From: Streptomyces sp. NBC_00344
GTDB lineage: Bacteria > Actinomycetota > Actinomycetes > Streptomycetales > Streptomycetaceae
Direction: 5' to 3'
DNA length: 64,000 nucleotides
Assembly (NCBI RefSeq): GCF_036088315.1
Contig: NZ_CP107996.1
Location: 6,747,001 to 6,811,000, forward strand
Positions 52,464-60,276 of the stretch are shown here, in pieces. The notes under the pieces are model-generated. The model saw nothing but the letters and a program-made list of their open reading frames with translations, had not been told where the DNA came from and did no database searches. The first letter of the stretch is position 1; every line of letters begins with the position of its first letter. A program made the position numbers and the translations under genes.

Positions 52464-52502
52464 CTGCCGCGGCCACCGCCCCACGGGCGGTGGCCGCGGC
52501 AG
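52464..52502 (+). terminator. Strong hairpin between repeat protein and sortase genes
   Basis: CTGCCGCGGCCACCGCCC (52464-52481), loop CAC, and the reverse complement (52485-52502) form an 18-base perfect stem 30 bases after the repeat-protein stop and 50 bases before the sortase start. It may attenuate the operon. Confidence 0.75.
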
Positions 52503-52552
52503 TGGCCGATCACTCGCGCAACCGCCTCCCCGTTCTCGAAAGGCAGCACTTG

Positions 52553-53248
52553 ATGGCCGCCGAGAAGCTCCCCGCGCCGAAACCGTCTCCCGTCGCCTCG
52601 AAGCGCCCCATGCCGCCTCTGTGTCGCGCACTGATGTGGCCTGCTGCCGCGGTGGTCGCAGGGTCGCTCTTCTTCTGGAATGTCTTCGGGGCCCCGGCCG
52701 ACGACGCCAAGCCGCAGTCGAACCCCTCGGCTGCCGTATCCGCCGCCCCCCGGGAGACCGCCCCCGCTGTTGTCTCTCCGCTGCCCCGCTCGGTGCCGAC
52801 CCGGCTCAGGATCCCGGGCATCGCTGTCAACGCCCCCTTCACCCCGCTGGACATCGGCGCCTCGGGGCACCTCAACCCGCCGCCGGCCGACAACGCCAAC
52901 ATGGTCGGCTGGTACCGGCACGGTGCCACACCAGGTGAGCGAGGTACGGCGATCGTCGCGGGCCACGTCGACACGAAGACCGGGCCGGCCGTGTTTCTCT
53001 ATCTGCGCACGATGAAGCGGGGGAGCGCCGTGGACATCACACGGCAGGACGGCTCAGTCGCCACCTTCAAGGTCGACTCCGTCGAAACTTTCAGCAAGAC
53101 CGACTTCCCGAACGACCGTGTCTACGCTGACACCCCCGGCCCAGAACTACGGCTGATCACCTGTGGCGGCACCTACGACAGAGCGGCCCAGGACTACGAG
53201 GACAACGTCGTCGTGTTCGCCCACCTCCACTCGGTCAAGCACAGCTGA
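52553..53248 (+). CDS. Class F sortase
   Basis: 231-residue membrane-anchored cysteine transpeptidase: N-terminal helix (about 27-43, ALMWPAAAVVAGSLFFW), linker, and sortase barrel (about 80-231). The active-site His138 is in IVAGHVDTKTG, Cys204 in LRLITCGGTYDR, with Arg210 the candidate catalytic Arg. Class F enzymes are typical of actinobacteria and their substrates are largely unknown. The gene follows the repeat surface protein and is probably dedicated to it. ATG at 52553 has AAAGG upstream. Confidence 0.87.
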   Translation: MAAEKLPAPKPSPVASKRPMPPLCRALMWPAAAVVAGSLFFWNVFGAPADDAKPQSNPSAAVSAAPRETAPAVVSPLPRSVPTRLRIPGIAVNAPFTPLDIGASGHLNPPPADNANMVGWYRHGATPGERGTAIVAGHVDTKTGPAVFLYLRTMKRGSAVDITRQDGSVATFKVDSVETFSKTDFPNDRVYADTPGPELRLITCGGTYDRAAQDYEDNVVVFAHLHSVKHS

Positions 53249-53637
53249 TCCGCGACCAGCGGGTGGTGGGCGTGGAGCAGGGGAAGCCTCTGGACATGCC
53301 GGGGAGCCGAAGGCGTGCGAGGTGTTGGGAGCACGAACCCGGGCCGGCGGCTGCGGCTTGGGCCTCCGGGTGGGCCGGGTCGCTGCCGGAAAGTCGTGTG
53401 CCTCGAAGGACGTGCCGCGTTATGGTCGTCCGTATGAACGTCATCGGCCGAAACATCATCGCGACCGCGCGAGCGACCTGCTCGCCGGTTGCCGCCGCCT
53501 GACCTTCCCCCTTTCCCACCGGCGACCGGAAACGGCCCGTCGGTGGTTCCGCGGCGTTCGTGGCTTCTTGCCTCGGTGCGATGACCAGCGTCCCGTTATC
53601 CGGTGCCTCCCCGCTGTGACGCGAAGGAGCCACCCTC
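53249..53637. other. Intergenic gap, nothing recognised
   Basis: 389 bases between the sortase and AlaRS-like genes; no gene or repeat stands out. Confidence 0.4.
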
Positions 53638-54804
53638 ATGAACACGGAAAAGATTGTCCGCACGTTCGTCGAGTACTTCGAGGAGCGTGGTCACCGCCGC
53701 ATCATCGGCTCGACGCTGCTGCCACCTCCTGGCGACTCGGTGCTGTTCACCACCTCTGGCATGCATCCGCTCACGCCGTACCTGGAGGGGCGCCCCCATC
53801 CGCTGGGGCGGCGGCTGGTCGATGTGCAGCGCTGTCTGCGCACCACGGACCTCGACGAGGTCGGCGATGCCACTCATCTGACGGTCTTCGAGATGCTCGG
53901 CACCTGGTCGCTGGGTGACTACGACGGCTCGCTGAGTCTCGACTGGGGGTACAGGCTGCTCACAGATGGACTGGGTGTCGATCCGGGTTTGCTGCACGCC
54001 ACCGCCTTCGGAGGCGACGACCAGACCGGGCCGGACACTGCTTCCCTGCAGTTGTGGCAGGACCACGGCGTTCCCGTGGAGCTCACTGTGCAGGACAACT
54101 GGTGGTCCAACGGCCCGGTCGGCCCGTGCGGCCCAGATTCGGAGATCTTCCTGTGGAGCGGTGACACCCCGCCCCAGTCGACACCCACCCGCGACGACCG
54201 CTGGGTGGAGGTGTGGAACCACGTGATGATGCGCCATCGTCGACTCGAGGACGGTTCCCTCGTACCGCTTCCCCAGCGCAACATCGACACCGGGCTGGGC
54301 CTGGAGCGGCTGGCCTCTCTGCTGCAGGGCAAACCGTCAGTATTCGAATGCGACGTCTTCGAGCCCTGGCGCAGTCTCGTGCCGACCCTGTGGCCACTGG
54401 ACGAACCTTCGCTGCGCCTCGTCTACGACCACCTGCGCTCAGCCATCGTGGTACTCGGCGACGGGGTGCGCCCGGCCAACACTGGCCGGGGCTATGTGCT
54501 CCGCCGCCTGATCCGGCGGGTGCTCACCGTTCTGTGGCGGGACGATCCATCGCGAAGTCTCGGAGATCTGCCGGACGAGTTGGTCCCGCACACCCTGGAC
54601 CACTTCCGGCAGCACATGGATCCCAGCGAGGTACGCCGAATGCTGCTCGGGGAGGAGCGCCGTTTCAGTCAGCTTCTGGAACGCGGCCGGCAGGTGCTTG
54701 CCCGACCCCGTTTCCAAGGCCCGCTGAGGGATGAGGACTTCCACTACCTCCACGACACCCACGGTCTGCCTCGGGATCTGGTCACGAGCCTACGAGAAGA
54801 GTGA
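53638..54804 (+). CDS. AlaRS-like protein: catalytic core only
   Basis: 388-residue paralogue of alanyl-tRNA synthetase. It keeps the whole class II catalytic core and the helical tRNA-acceptor domain: LFTTSGMHPLTPYL, QRCLRTTDLDEVG, LTVFEMLGTWSLGDYD (motif 2), GPCGPDSEIF, EVWNHVMMRH, NIDTGLGLERLA (motif 3), and SAIVVLGDGVRPANTGRGYV then LRRLIRRV. It stops before the editing and C-Ala domains, so it is less than half the ~890-residue enzyme. It could charge tRNA(Ala) without proofreading, make alanyl-AMP for another acceptor, or have lost activity. AAGGAG lies 8 bases before the ATG. Signature residues differ somewhat (for example MLGTWSLGD for FEMLGNFSFGD), suggesting old divergence. Confidence 0.85.
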   Translation: MNTEKIVRTFVEYFEERGHRRIIGSTLLPPPGDSVLFTTSGMHPLTPYLEGRPHPLGRRLVDVQRCLRTTDLDEVGDATHLTVFEMLGTWSLGDYDGSLSLDWGYRLLTDGLGVDPGLLHATAFGGDDQTGPDTASLQLWQDHGVPVELTVQDNWWSNGPVGPCGPDSEIFLWSGDTPPQSTPTRDDRWVEVWNHVMMRHRRLEDGSLVPLPQRNIDTGLGLERLASLLQGKPSVFECDVFEPWRSLVPTLWPLDEPSLRLVYDHLRSAIVVLGDGVRPANTGRGYVLRRLIRRVLTVLWRDDPSRSLGDLPDELVPHTLDHFRQHMDPSEVRRMLLGEERRFSQLLERGRQVLARPRFQGPLRDEDFHYLHDTHGLPRDLVTSLREE

Positions 54805-54980
54805 CGACGGGGGCGCCTGTGCGGGCAGACCCACAACCAGGGGTTGGCCGCACGGCCTGGCCCTGTGACTGCGACACGCTTCCTGAGCTGAGCACTCACC
54901 TGACGACGGTGCCCACAGGAGCACTCCGTCACAGGCCACTCAACGTCCCCATGAGGCCACCTTCTGCGTCGTCATCACCA

Positions 54981-55012
54981 CATGGGGCCAGGCCCGGATG
55001 CCTGGCCCCATG
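54981..55012. terminator. Strong hairpin after the AlaRS-like gene
   Basis: CATGGGGCCAGGC-CCGGAT-GCCTGGCCCCATG, a 13-base perfect stem, about 180 bases after the AlaRS-like stop and before arsR. The rest of the gap (54805-54980) shows nothing. Confidence 0.7.
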
Positions 55013-55136
55013 CACCCCGCGCACCCACCCTGCTCCAGCCACGCCCAGGTGGCCGGCAGGCGGGCGCGACCGGGGACTGCGCCCGTATGAAGCCCCACCT
55101 CGACGGCAGTGTCCGGCCTCCGCGCCGATCGCAGTG

Positions 55137-55150
55137 GATATCGAGATATC
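55137..55150. promoter_or_regulatory. Probable ArsR operator
   Basis: GATATC-GA-GATATC, a perfect inverted repeat 37 bases before the arsR ATG. Related ATCG/CGATAT half-sites recur between the -35 and -10 of the following gene (55527-55544). Confidence 0.5.
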
Positions 55151-55186
55151 GTGGTGTGTCGGAGCGATTGGCGAGAGAGGTGACGC

Positions 55187-55519
55187 ATGGCCGCTGCGGC
55201 AGGACTGGGTGCGGGTGATCTGATCGAGGTGTTCAAGGCCCTCGGTAACCCTGCCCGTTTGCAGATCATGCAATGGCTGAAGGATCCCGAACGGTGCTTC
55301 GAGGAGTACGAACCGATCGCGGATCGCCGATCGGTGGGTGTGTGCGTGACGCACATCCAGGCGAAGTCGGGACTCGCTCAGTCAACCGTCTCCAGCTACA
55401 TGAGCACGCTCGAACGGGCGGGACTCGTGCACCCCACCCGGGTGGGCAAGTGGACCCACTACCGGCGCGATGAAGGCCGGCTGGCGCAGCTGGCACGAGC
55501 GATCGGCACCACCATCTGA
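55187..55519 (+). CDS. ArsR-family winged-helix regulator
   Basis: 110-residue repressor with the ArsR winged helix: EVFKALGNPARLQIMQWL, a loop with CVTHIQAKSGLAQSTVSSYM as recognition helix, and LVHPTRVGKWTHYRRDE as wing. Cys38 and Cys54 could sense metal or redox state, but there is no ELCVCDL-type metal motif, so the signal is unknown. It most likely represses itself and the next gene, 34 bases downstream. Confidence 0.85.
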   Translation: MAAAAGLGAGDLIEVFKALGNPARLQIMQWLKDPERCFEEYEPIADRRSVGVCVTHIQAKSGLAQSTVSSYMSTLERAGLVHPTRVGKWTHYRRDEGRLAQLARAIGTTI

Positions 55520-55547
55520 TTGACACATCGCAATACGTCGATATGAT
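55520..55547 (+). promoter_or_regulatory. Leaderless promoter of the flavin reductase gene
   Basis: TTGACA (55520-55525), 16 bases, TATGAT (55542-55547). The -35 starts right after the arsR stop and the -10 ends six bases before the ATG at 55554, so transcription should start on the start codon. Confidence 0.75.
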
Positions 55548-55553
55548 TTCACC

Positions 55554-56234
55554 ATGTCGACCATCGATGCTGCCCCTGTCGCCCTGATCGTTCATGCTCA
55601 TCCTGAGCCCCACTCGTTCAGCACCGCCCAGATGGCCACTGCGGCTCAGGCCCTACGCGATGCCGGGTACCAGGTCGACGTCCTCGACCTCTACGCCGAC
55701 GCATGGGCCCCCACCCTCGCTCGCGAGGAGTTCGCACCGGTCGAAGGCCACTTCAAGCCGCAGGCCGAGCAGATGCGCGCGGTCAGGAACGGGACACTCG
55801 ACGCGGCCGTCAGGGCCCATCTTGACCGGCTGCTCGCCGCTGATCTGCTCGTCCTGTCGTTCCCGATGTGGTGGTTCTCGCTGCCAGCCATCCTCAAGGG
55901 ATGGGTGGACCGGGTCTTCGTGATGGGCGGGGTCTTCGGCGGGGACTACGGCCTGTTCGGCGATGCCGCGCTCGTCGGGAAGCGGGCGATGCTGCTGTTC
56001 ACGACCGGCGGGTCCAGTGAGTCGTTCCGCTCTGGTGGCGCCCTCGGCTCGATGGACGACTTCCTGTTCCACATCCACCGAGGAATGCTGGAGTTCGTCG
56101 GCTTTCAGGTCATCGGCCCCGTGGTCACCTACGGACCGGCCCGCATGACCGATCAGGAACGAACAGCGGCGCTGGACACGGTCAGAGAGTCTGTCGCGCT
56201 CATCGCGGCGGATTCCCGGGCCATCGTGCTGTGA
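55554..56234 (+). CDS. NAD(P)H-dependent oxidoreductase, flavodoxin-like (MdaB/NQO1 type)
   Basis: 226-residue flavoprotein. ALIVHAHPEPHSFSTAQMAT is the NQO/MdaB phosphate-binding N-terminus, LLVLSFPMWWFSLPAILKGWVDRVF is the flavin-contact region of this family, and LLFTTGGSSESF the next strand. It should reduce quinones, nitro or azo compounds by two electrons. Regulated with or by the upstream ArsR, so it probably answers oxidative, quinone or electrophile stress. Confidence 0.87.
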   Translation: MSTIDAAPVALIVHAHPEPHSFSTAQMATAAQALRDAGYQVDVLDLYADAWAPTLAREEFAPVEGHFKPQAEQMRAVRNGTLDAAVRAHLDRLLAADLLVLSFPMWWFSLPAILKGWVDRVFVMGGVFGGDYGLFGDAALVGKRAMLLFTTGGSSESFRSGGALGSMDDFLFHIHRGMLEFVGFQVIGPVVTYGPARMTDQERTAALDTVRESVALIAADSRAIVL

Positions 56235-56371
56235 CCCCGGCGTCGACGAAGCCGGAAAACCGAACACCCGCATCGCAGGGCGCCTCCCTCCACTGATGGC
56301 AGTTGCCGCGCAGACGAAGGGGCGTACCGCTCTCCTTCCGGAGACCGACGAAAGCCCTGGCGTGGTACCTG

Positions 56372-56408
56372 AGTGGGCCCGCCCGTATGCCATGCGGGCA
56401 GGCCCACT
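56372..56408. terminator. Bidirectional hairpin between reductase and GH31 genes
   Basis: AGTGGGCC(C)GCCCG...CGGGC(A)GGCCCACT, stem of 8 plus 5 pairs with one mismatch, between two convergent 3' ends. Confidence 0.7.
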
Positions 56409-56435
56409 GCCAAGGATCTACGCGTCCTCAGACGG

Positions 56436-59400
56436 TCACTGATAGGTGACCGTGATCGGGCTGTGCACGTTCTGACGCGGGAGGACAATGCTCAGGACTT
56501 CCGTTGCGCTGTCCCAGTGGCAGGCGTGCGGGGACAGGCTCCTGCCGGCGGCAGTGACATGCGCGGGTGCGCTCACCCCGAGTATGGACAGGGTCCACTG
56601 GCGGTCCTTCACCTGCCCGTGGAAGGAGCTGTGGGTGGGGCTGATCGACACCGTGTGGCGCGATCCGGACTCCTTGTACCGAATCCTTGTGGTGGCGCTC
56701 CCGCCGCTCTCCGTGGACGTGCCGTTGTCCTCGTAGAGGCTGTACGAGCCCGGAGCGCCCGCGCCGATGGTCAGCGTGAGATCGGTCATGGGGTTCCGGT
56801 CGTTGTCTGCGACGTTGTGGGTGCGGGTGGGCAGGATGCCGCCGGCCTTGACGAACACCGGCATCGAGTCGAGGCCGGTGGTGACGTTCTGCGTCGTACC
56901 GCCGGTGTACGTCTTGCCGGTGAAATAGTCGGTCCACGTGCCGGGCGGGAACCAGACCGAGGTGGTGGCCGAGGCGCCCGCCGTGGTCACCGGGGCGACC
57001 AGGACGTCGGAGCCGTAGAAGTACTCACTGCCCGCCGTCGCGTACGCCTGGGATTCGTCGGGGTATTCCAGGTAGGTGGGGCGGACGATCGGAACACCGG
57101 TGCGGTTCGCCTCGTCGGCGAGCGTATAGGTGTATGGCACCAGGTTCTCGCGGAGATTGAGGAACTTGTCGGCCGATTGGCGCGCCGCGGTGCCGTACTG
57201 CCACGGCAGCCGGTCGCTGTGGTTGCTGTGGAGGCGGTCGATCGGCTGGAAGGCCCCGAACTGGACCCAGCGGGCGTACAGATCGTCCGGCAGCTTGTGT
57301 GTGGTGCGGGTCTGGCTGCCGTCCTTGTAGGTCTCCGAACCGGTCAGCCCCGTCGTGTCGTTGTGGCCGCCGATGTCGTGTGTGATGGCCGCCATCCCGG
57401 TCGCGGCGGACTCGCCCGGGGTGTAGCCGACCTCGAGCTTCAGGGTGCCCCACGTGGAGGAGGTGTCGCCGGTGAAGTGGACGGTGCTGCGCTTGTCCGC
57501 CCACGGCCCGGTCGGCAGTCCCTGCTGGCCGCTGTATCCGCCGGCCTGCAGCGAACCGTACGCACGGGAGAGGACGAAGCCCCGTCCGGGGGCCTCGGCG
57601 GAAGCGGCGGCGTACTGCTGGTTGATCCACGCGTCCGGGGTGACACCCGGCAGCGACGACTGCGACGAGTCGCAGCACCAATCGAGCCACCAGAGGTCGT
57701 TGCCCTGCTGGTTCATGGTCCGGTGCAGGTCCATGTACGCCTTGAGCTGATCCGGGTCGCCGAAGTCGAATGTGTAGCAGTTGTCCTCGACGCCGGCGCC
57801 CGAGGCGCAGCCGCCCTTCTTGAGCTTGCCCTTGGCCGTGGCCTGCGCTTGGGCGAACTGGGGATCGGACGCAAGGATGCTGGGGTGCACGTTGAGCGAG
57901 TTGTGCAGCCCCTGGGAGGCCGACCAGTCGAAGAATGCCTTGGAGTCGGGGAACTTCGCGGGGTCCATCTCCCAGCCGCTCCAGTTGTTCACGGCCTTGA
58001 AGTCCGTGTCGGTGACGAGCACGTCGAGCGGGACACCCTCGGACCGGAAGGCCGGCAGGATCGCGTGCTCGTAGTCCGCCGCTGTGCGGTCGATGTACTC
58101 CGAGTACCAGACTCCGTACGCCCACTGCGGTAGCAGCGCGGGCGGCCCGGTCAGGGTGGCAAGGTCGGTGAGCCCCCGCTTGTAGTTGTGTCCGTAACCG
58201 AAGACGTAGCCGTCCTGGTAGGGCGCGCCACCATGGTCGGGGCGCGGAGTGACCTTCTCGGATGCGCTGTCGTACAGCGCCGACGTGGTGTCGTCGAGCA
58301 GATACCAGCCGTCTTTGTTGAGTAGTCCGGGCGTGGTCACCAGGGCGTCGTCGTTGCCGGTGACGCCGTCCAGGCCGCGGCGATACCCGCCGAGCGCCAC
58401 ATGTGGGGGCGGGGCGTGCACCGCGGTCGCCGTGACGGCGATCGTGTCAGCGTTGACATGGCAACTGGAGGCGTCAGGACAGTTGATGGTGATGTCGTTG
58501 GCGCCTGCTTCAAGGGTGACGGGCACCGACGCCGTCTGCCAGGTGTCCCAGTTGTCGGTCACGGGCAGGGACAGGGACTGCGTCGCACCGCCGGTGGACA
58601 CGGTGGCGGTACGTGCCTGATGGTGGCCGTCACTGCCGACGCCGTTGGCATAGCGGACCTGGAGGGCGTACGAGCCGTCGGCGGGGACGTCGACCACGTG
58701 GCTGGTCACGCTCGCCCCCTGATTGAGTTCCGCGACGAACCCGCGGCCGGCGTACCCCTTGTGATCGCCGGCTGTGATCGCCGTGCCCCCGATGCGCCCG
58801 TCTTCAGCCTCGCAGCTCACCCCGTACCGGCAGTCGGGGATCGCAGTGCGGGAGACCGGGGGATAGGCGCCACCGGAGTTGATGAGTGCGACGCTGTCGA
58901 TATTGACGTTGCCGGAGTCCGCCGCTGTCCGGGTCAGGGCGATCGTGTGGTGACCCGCGCTGAGTTGGACGCCCGCGGTGGCCTGCTTCCAGGAATCCCA
59001 GTCGGCGGTGGCAGGCAGGTCCACCTTGTGTGGTGCGCCGCCGTCCACGGAGAGAGTCAGGCTGCGGGTCTCGGAATGACCGTCGCCACCGGTGGAGTTG
59101 GCGTACCGCAAGGCGAACCGGTAACTGCCGGACGCCGTGACATCGATGTCAGCCGACACCGAGCTGCCCGTGCTCTCGAATCCGGCGACGAAGCCGGCGC
59201 CGGTGTAGCCCGCATGGTCCGTGGCGGTGCCGAGCCCGCTGGACCGCAGGTTCTCGGCCTCACACAACGCGTCGACAGTGCATGTCAGTTGCTGCCACGG
59301 GGTGGCGGTCACCCGGTCGCCTCCCGCCGCCACCTGCACGGACAGGTTCCGGGCGTTGAACTGCCCCGACCCGACCTGATAGCGCAGGGTCAGCGCGCTC

Positions 59401-59720
59401 GTGGAGAGGGTGAGCCAGCCGTTGGTCGTGTTCGTGGTGTATGCCGTGGGAGTGAAACCGCCGCGACCGATGGCGTTGAACGTCGGGTCATCGGTGTACG
59501 TGCCGTCGCCCGCGTATTCGGTGCGGACCACCGTCGGCGACAGGATCTCGAAGCGGGCGTCGCCGGACGACACCGTGGGTGGTGCCTGGCTGTTCGTCCC
59601 ACCCGGAGACGCGGCACCGGTGCCGGCCAGCGTCATGGCGGCGGTGGTGCCCAGGACGGCGGCAAGACCGACCTGCTTCCTGAGAAACCGCAGCCTGTGT
59701 CTCGTTGATGTGGTTCTCAC
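56436..59720 (-). CDS. Secreted GH31 glycoside hydrolase with two carbohydrate-binding modules
   Basis: 1094-residue exported enzyme. After the signal peptide (about 1-38) there is the GH31 N-terminal beta-sandwich, split by two CBM35/CBM6-like modules (about 150-280 from CEAENLRSSG, and 295-420 from CEAEDGRIGG), then the catalytic barrel and C-terminal sheets. The nucleophile is Asp680 in LWWLDWCCDS and the acid Asp752 in FTGDTSSTWG. GH31 covers alpha-glucosidases, xylosidases, GalNAcases and transglucosylases; the unusual WLDWCC (normally W-x-D-M/W-x-E) means I do not name a substrate. GTG at 59720 has GAGGGGAG 8 bases upstream. Divergent from the GH92 gene. Confidence 0.85.
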   Translation of the reverse strand: MRTTSTRHRLRFLRKQVGLAAVLGTTAAMTLAGTGAASPGGTNSQAPPTVSSGDARFEILSPTVVRTEYAGDGTYTDDPTFNAIGRGGFTPTAYTTNTTNGWLTLSTSALTLRYQVGSGQFNARNLSVQVAAGGDRVTATPWQQLTCTVDALCEAENLRSSGLGTATDHAGYTGAGFVAGFESTGSSVSADIDVTASGSYRFALRYANSTGGDGHSETRSLTLSVDGGAPHKVDLPATADWDSWKQATAGVQLSAGHHTIALTRTAADSGNVNIDSVALINSGGAYPPVSRTAIPDCRYGVSCEAEDGRIGGTAITAGDHKGYAGRGFVAELNQGASVTSHVVDVPADGSYALQVRYANGVGSDGHHQARTATVSTGGATQSLSLPVTDNWDTWQTASVPVTLEAGANDITINCPDASSCHVNADTIAVTATAVHAPPPHVALGGYRRGLDGVTGNDDALVTTPGLLNKDGWYLLDDTTSALYDSASEKVTPRPDHGGAPYQDGYVFGYGHNYKRGLTDLATLTGPPALLPQWAYGVWYSEYIDRTAADYEHAILPAFRSEGVPLDVLVTDTDFKAVNNWSGWEMDPAKFPDSKAFFDWSASQGLHNSLNVHPSILASDPQFAQAQATAKGKLKKGGCASGAGVEDNCYTFDFGDPDQLKAYMDLHRTMNQQGNDLWWLDWCCDSSQSSLPGVTPDAWINQQYAAASAEAPGRGFVLSRAYGSLQAGGYSGQQGLPTGPWADKRSTVHFTGDTSSTWGTLKLEVGYTPGESAATGMAAITHDIGGHNDTTGLTGSETYKDGSQTRTTHKLPDDLYARWVQFGAFQPIDRLHSNHSDRLPWQYGTAARQSADKFLNLRENLVPYTYTLADEANRTGVPIVRPTYLEYPDESQAYATAGSEYFYGSDVLVAPVTTAGASATTSVWFPPGTWTDYFTGKTYTGGTTQNVTTGLDSMPVFVKAGGILPTRTHNVADNDRNPMTDLTLTIGAGAPGSYSLYEDNGTSTESGGSATTRIRYKESGSRHTVSISPTHSSFHGQVKDRQWTLSILGVSAPAHVTAAGRSLSPHACHWDSATEVLSIVLPRQNVHSPITVTYQ

Positions 59721-60276
59721 ATGCAACTCCCCTCTGAAATCGACCCGCGGTCCGTGTCGGCCGTGCCGGTCCCGGCGCCCACAGAGAGGCGCTTCGCCGC
59801 CCATCGCGACCTCCCGGCCGTGTCTGCGACACCGCTCACAACCGTTACATCGTTGGAAATCGCGCAAACGGTATGACAGCACGCCAACCGTCCGCTGTCC
59901 ATAAGGAGGGCAGAATCCCTGCCCACTTGGTGTCCTGGCAGGCGGACGAGCGTACGGCTGCGTGCCCCGACGAGTTACCTGACAGCTCCGGACACCCGCA
60001 GATGCCGGGTCACGCCGGCACCGGCACGCTTCCTGGCCCCGCGGTCACCCGCCGGGCGCATTCGCTGCCGCGGTCACGACGCCGGCCCGCGGATCGCCGG
60101 CCCGCATGACCCGGCACTGCTCGCAGGCAGAAGCGGATCCTGAATGCCGAGGTACGCCGGCCGTGCGGGCGAAAAGCCGGGGCAAATCGGTTCGTGCGGC
60201 CAACCGGATTGACGGAGGAGTACTTGAAGGGCAAAGATCGCAGGGAATTGACAACGTTGTCACAGGAAGGATCGCG
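59721..60276. promoter_or_regulatory. Divergent GH31/GH92 control region
   Basis: 556 bases between two secreted glycosidase genes. TGACAACGTTGTCA (60249-60262) is a perfect 14-base palindrome with the central CG of LacI-type operators, 15 bases before the GH92 ATG. On the GH31 side CAAC-N9-GTTG (59839-59855) is a looser related site. A shared LacI-like repressor is plausible; none is encoded nearby. Confidence 0.6.
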
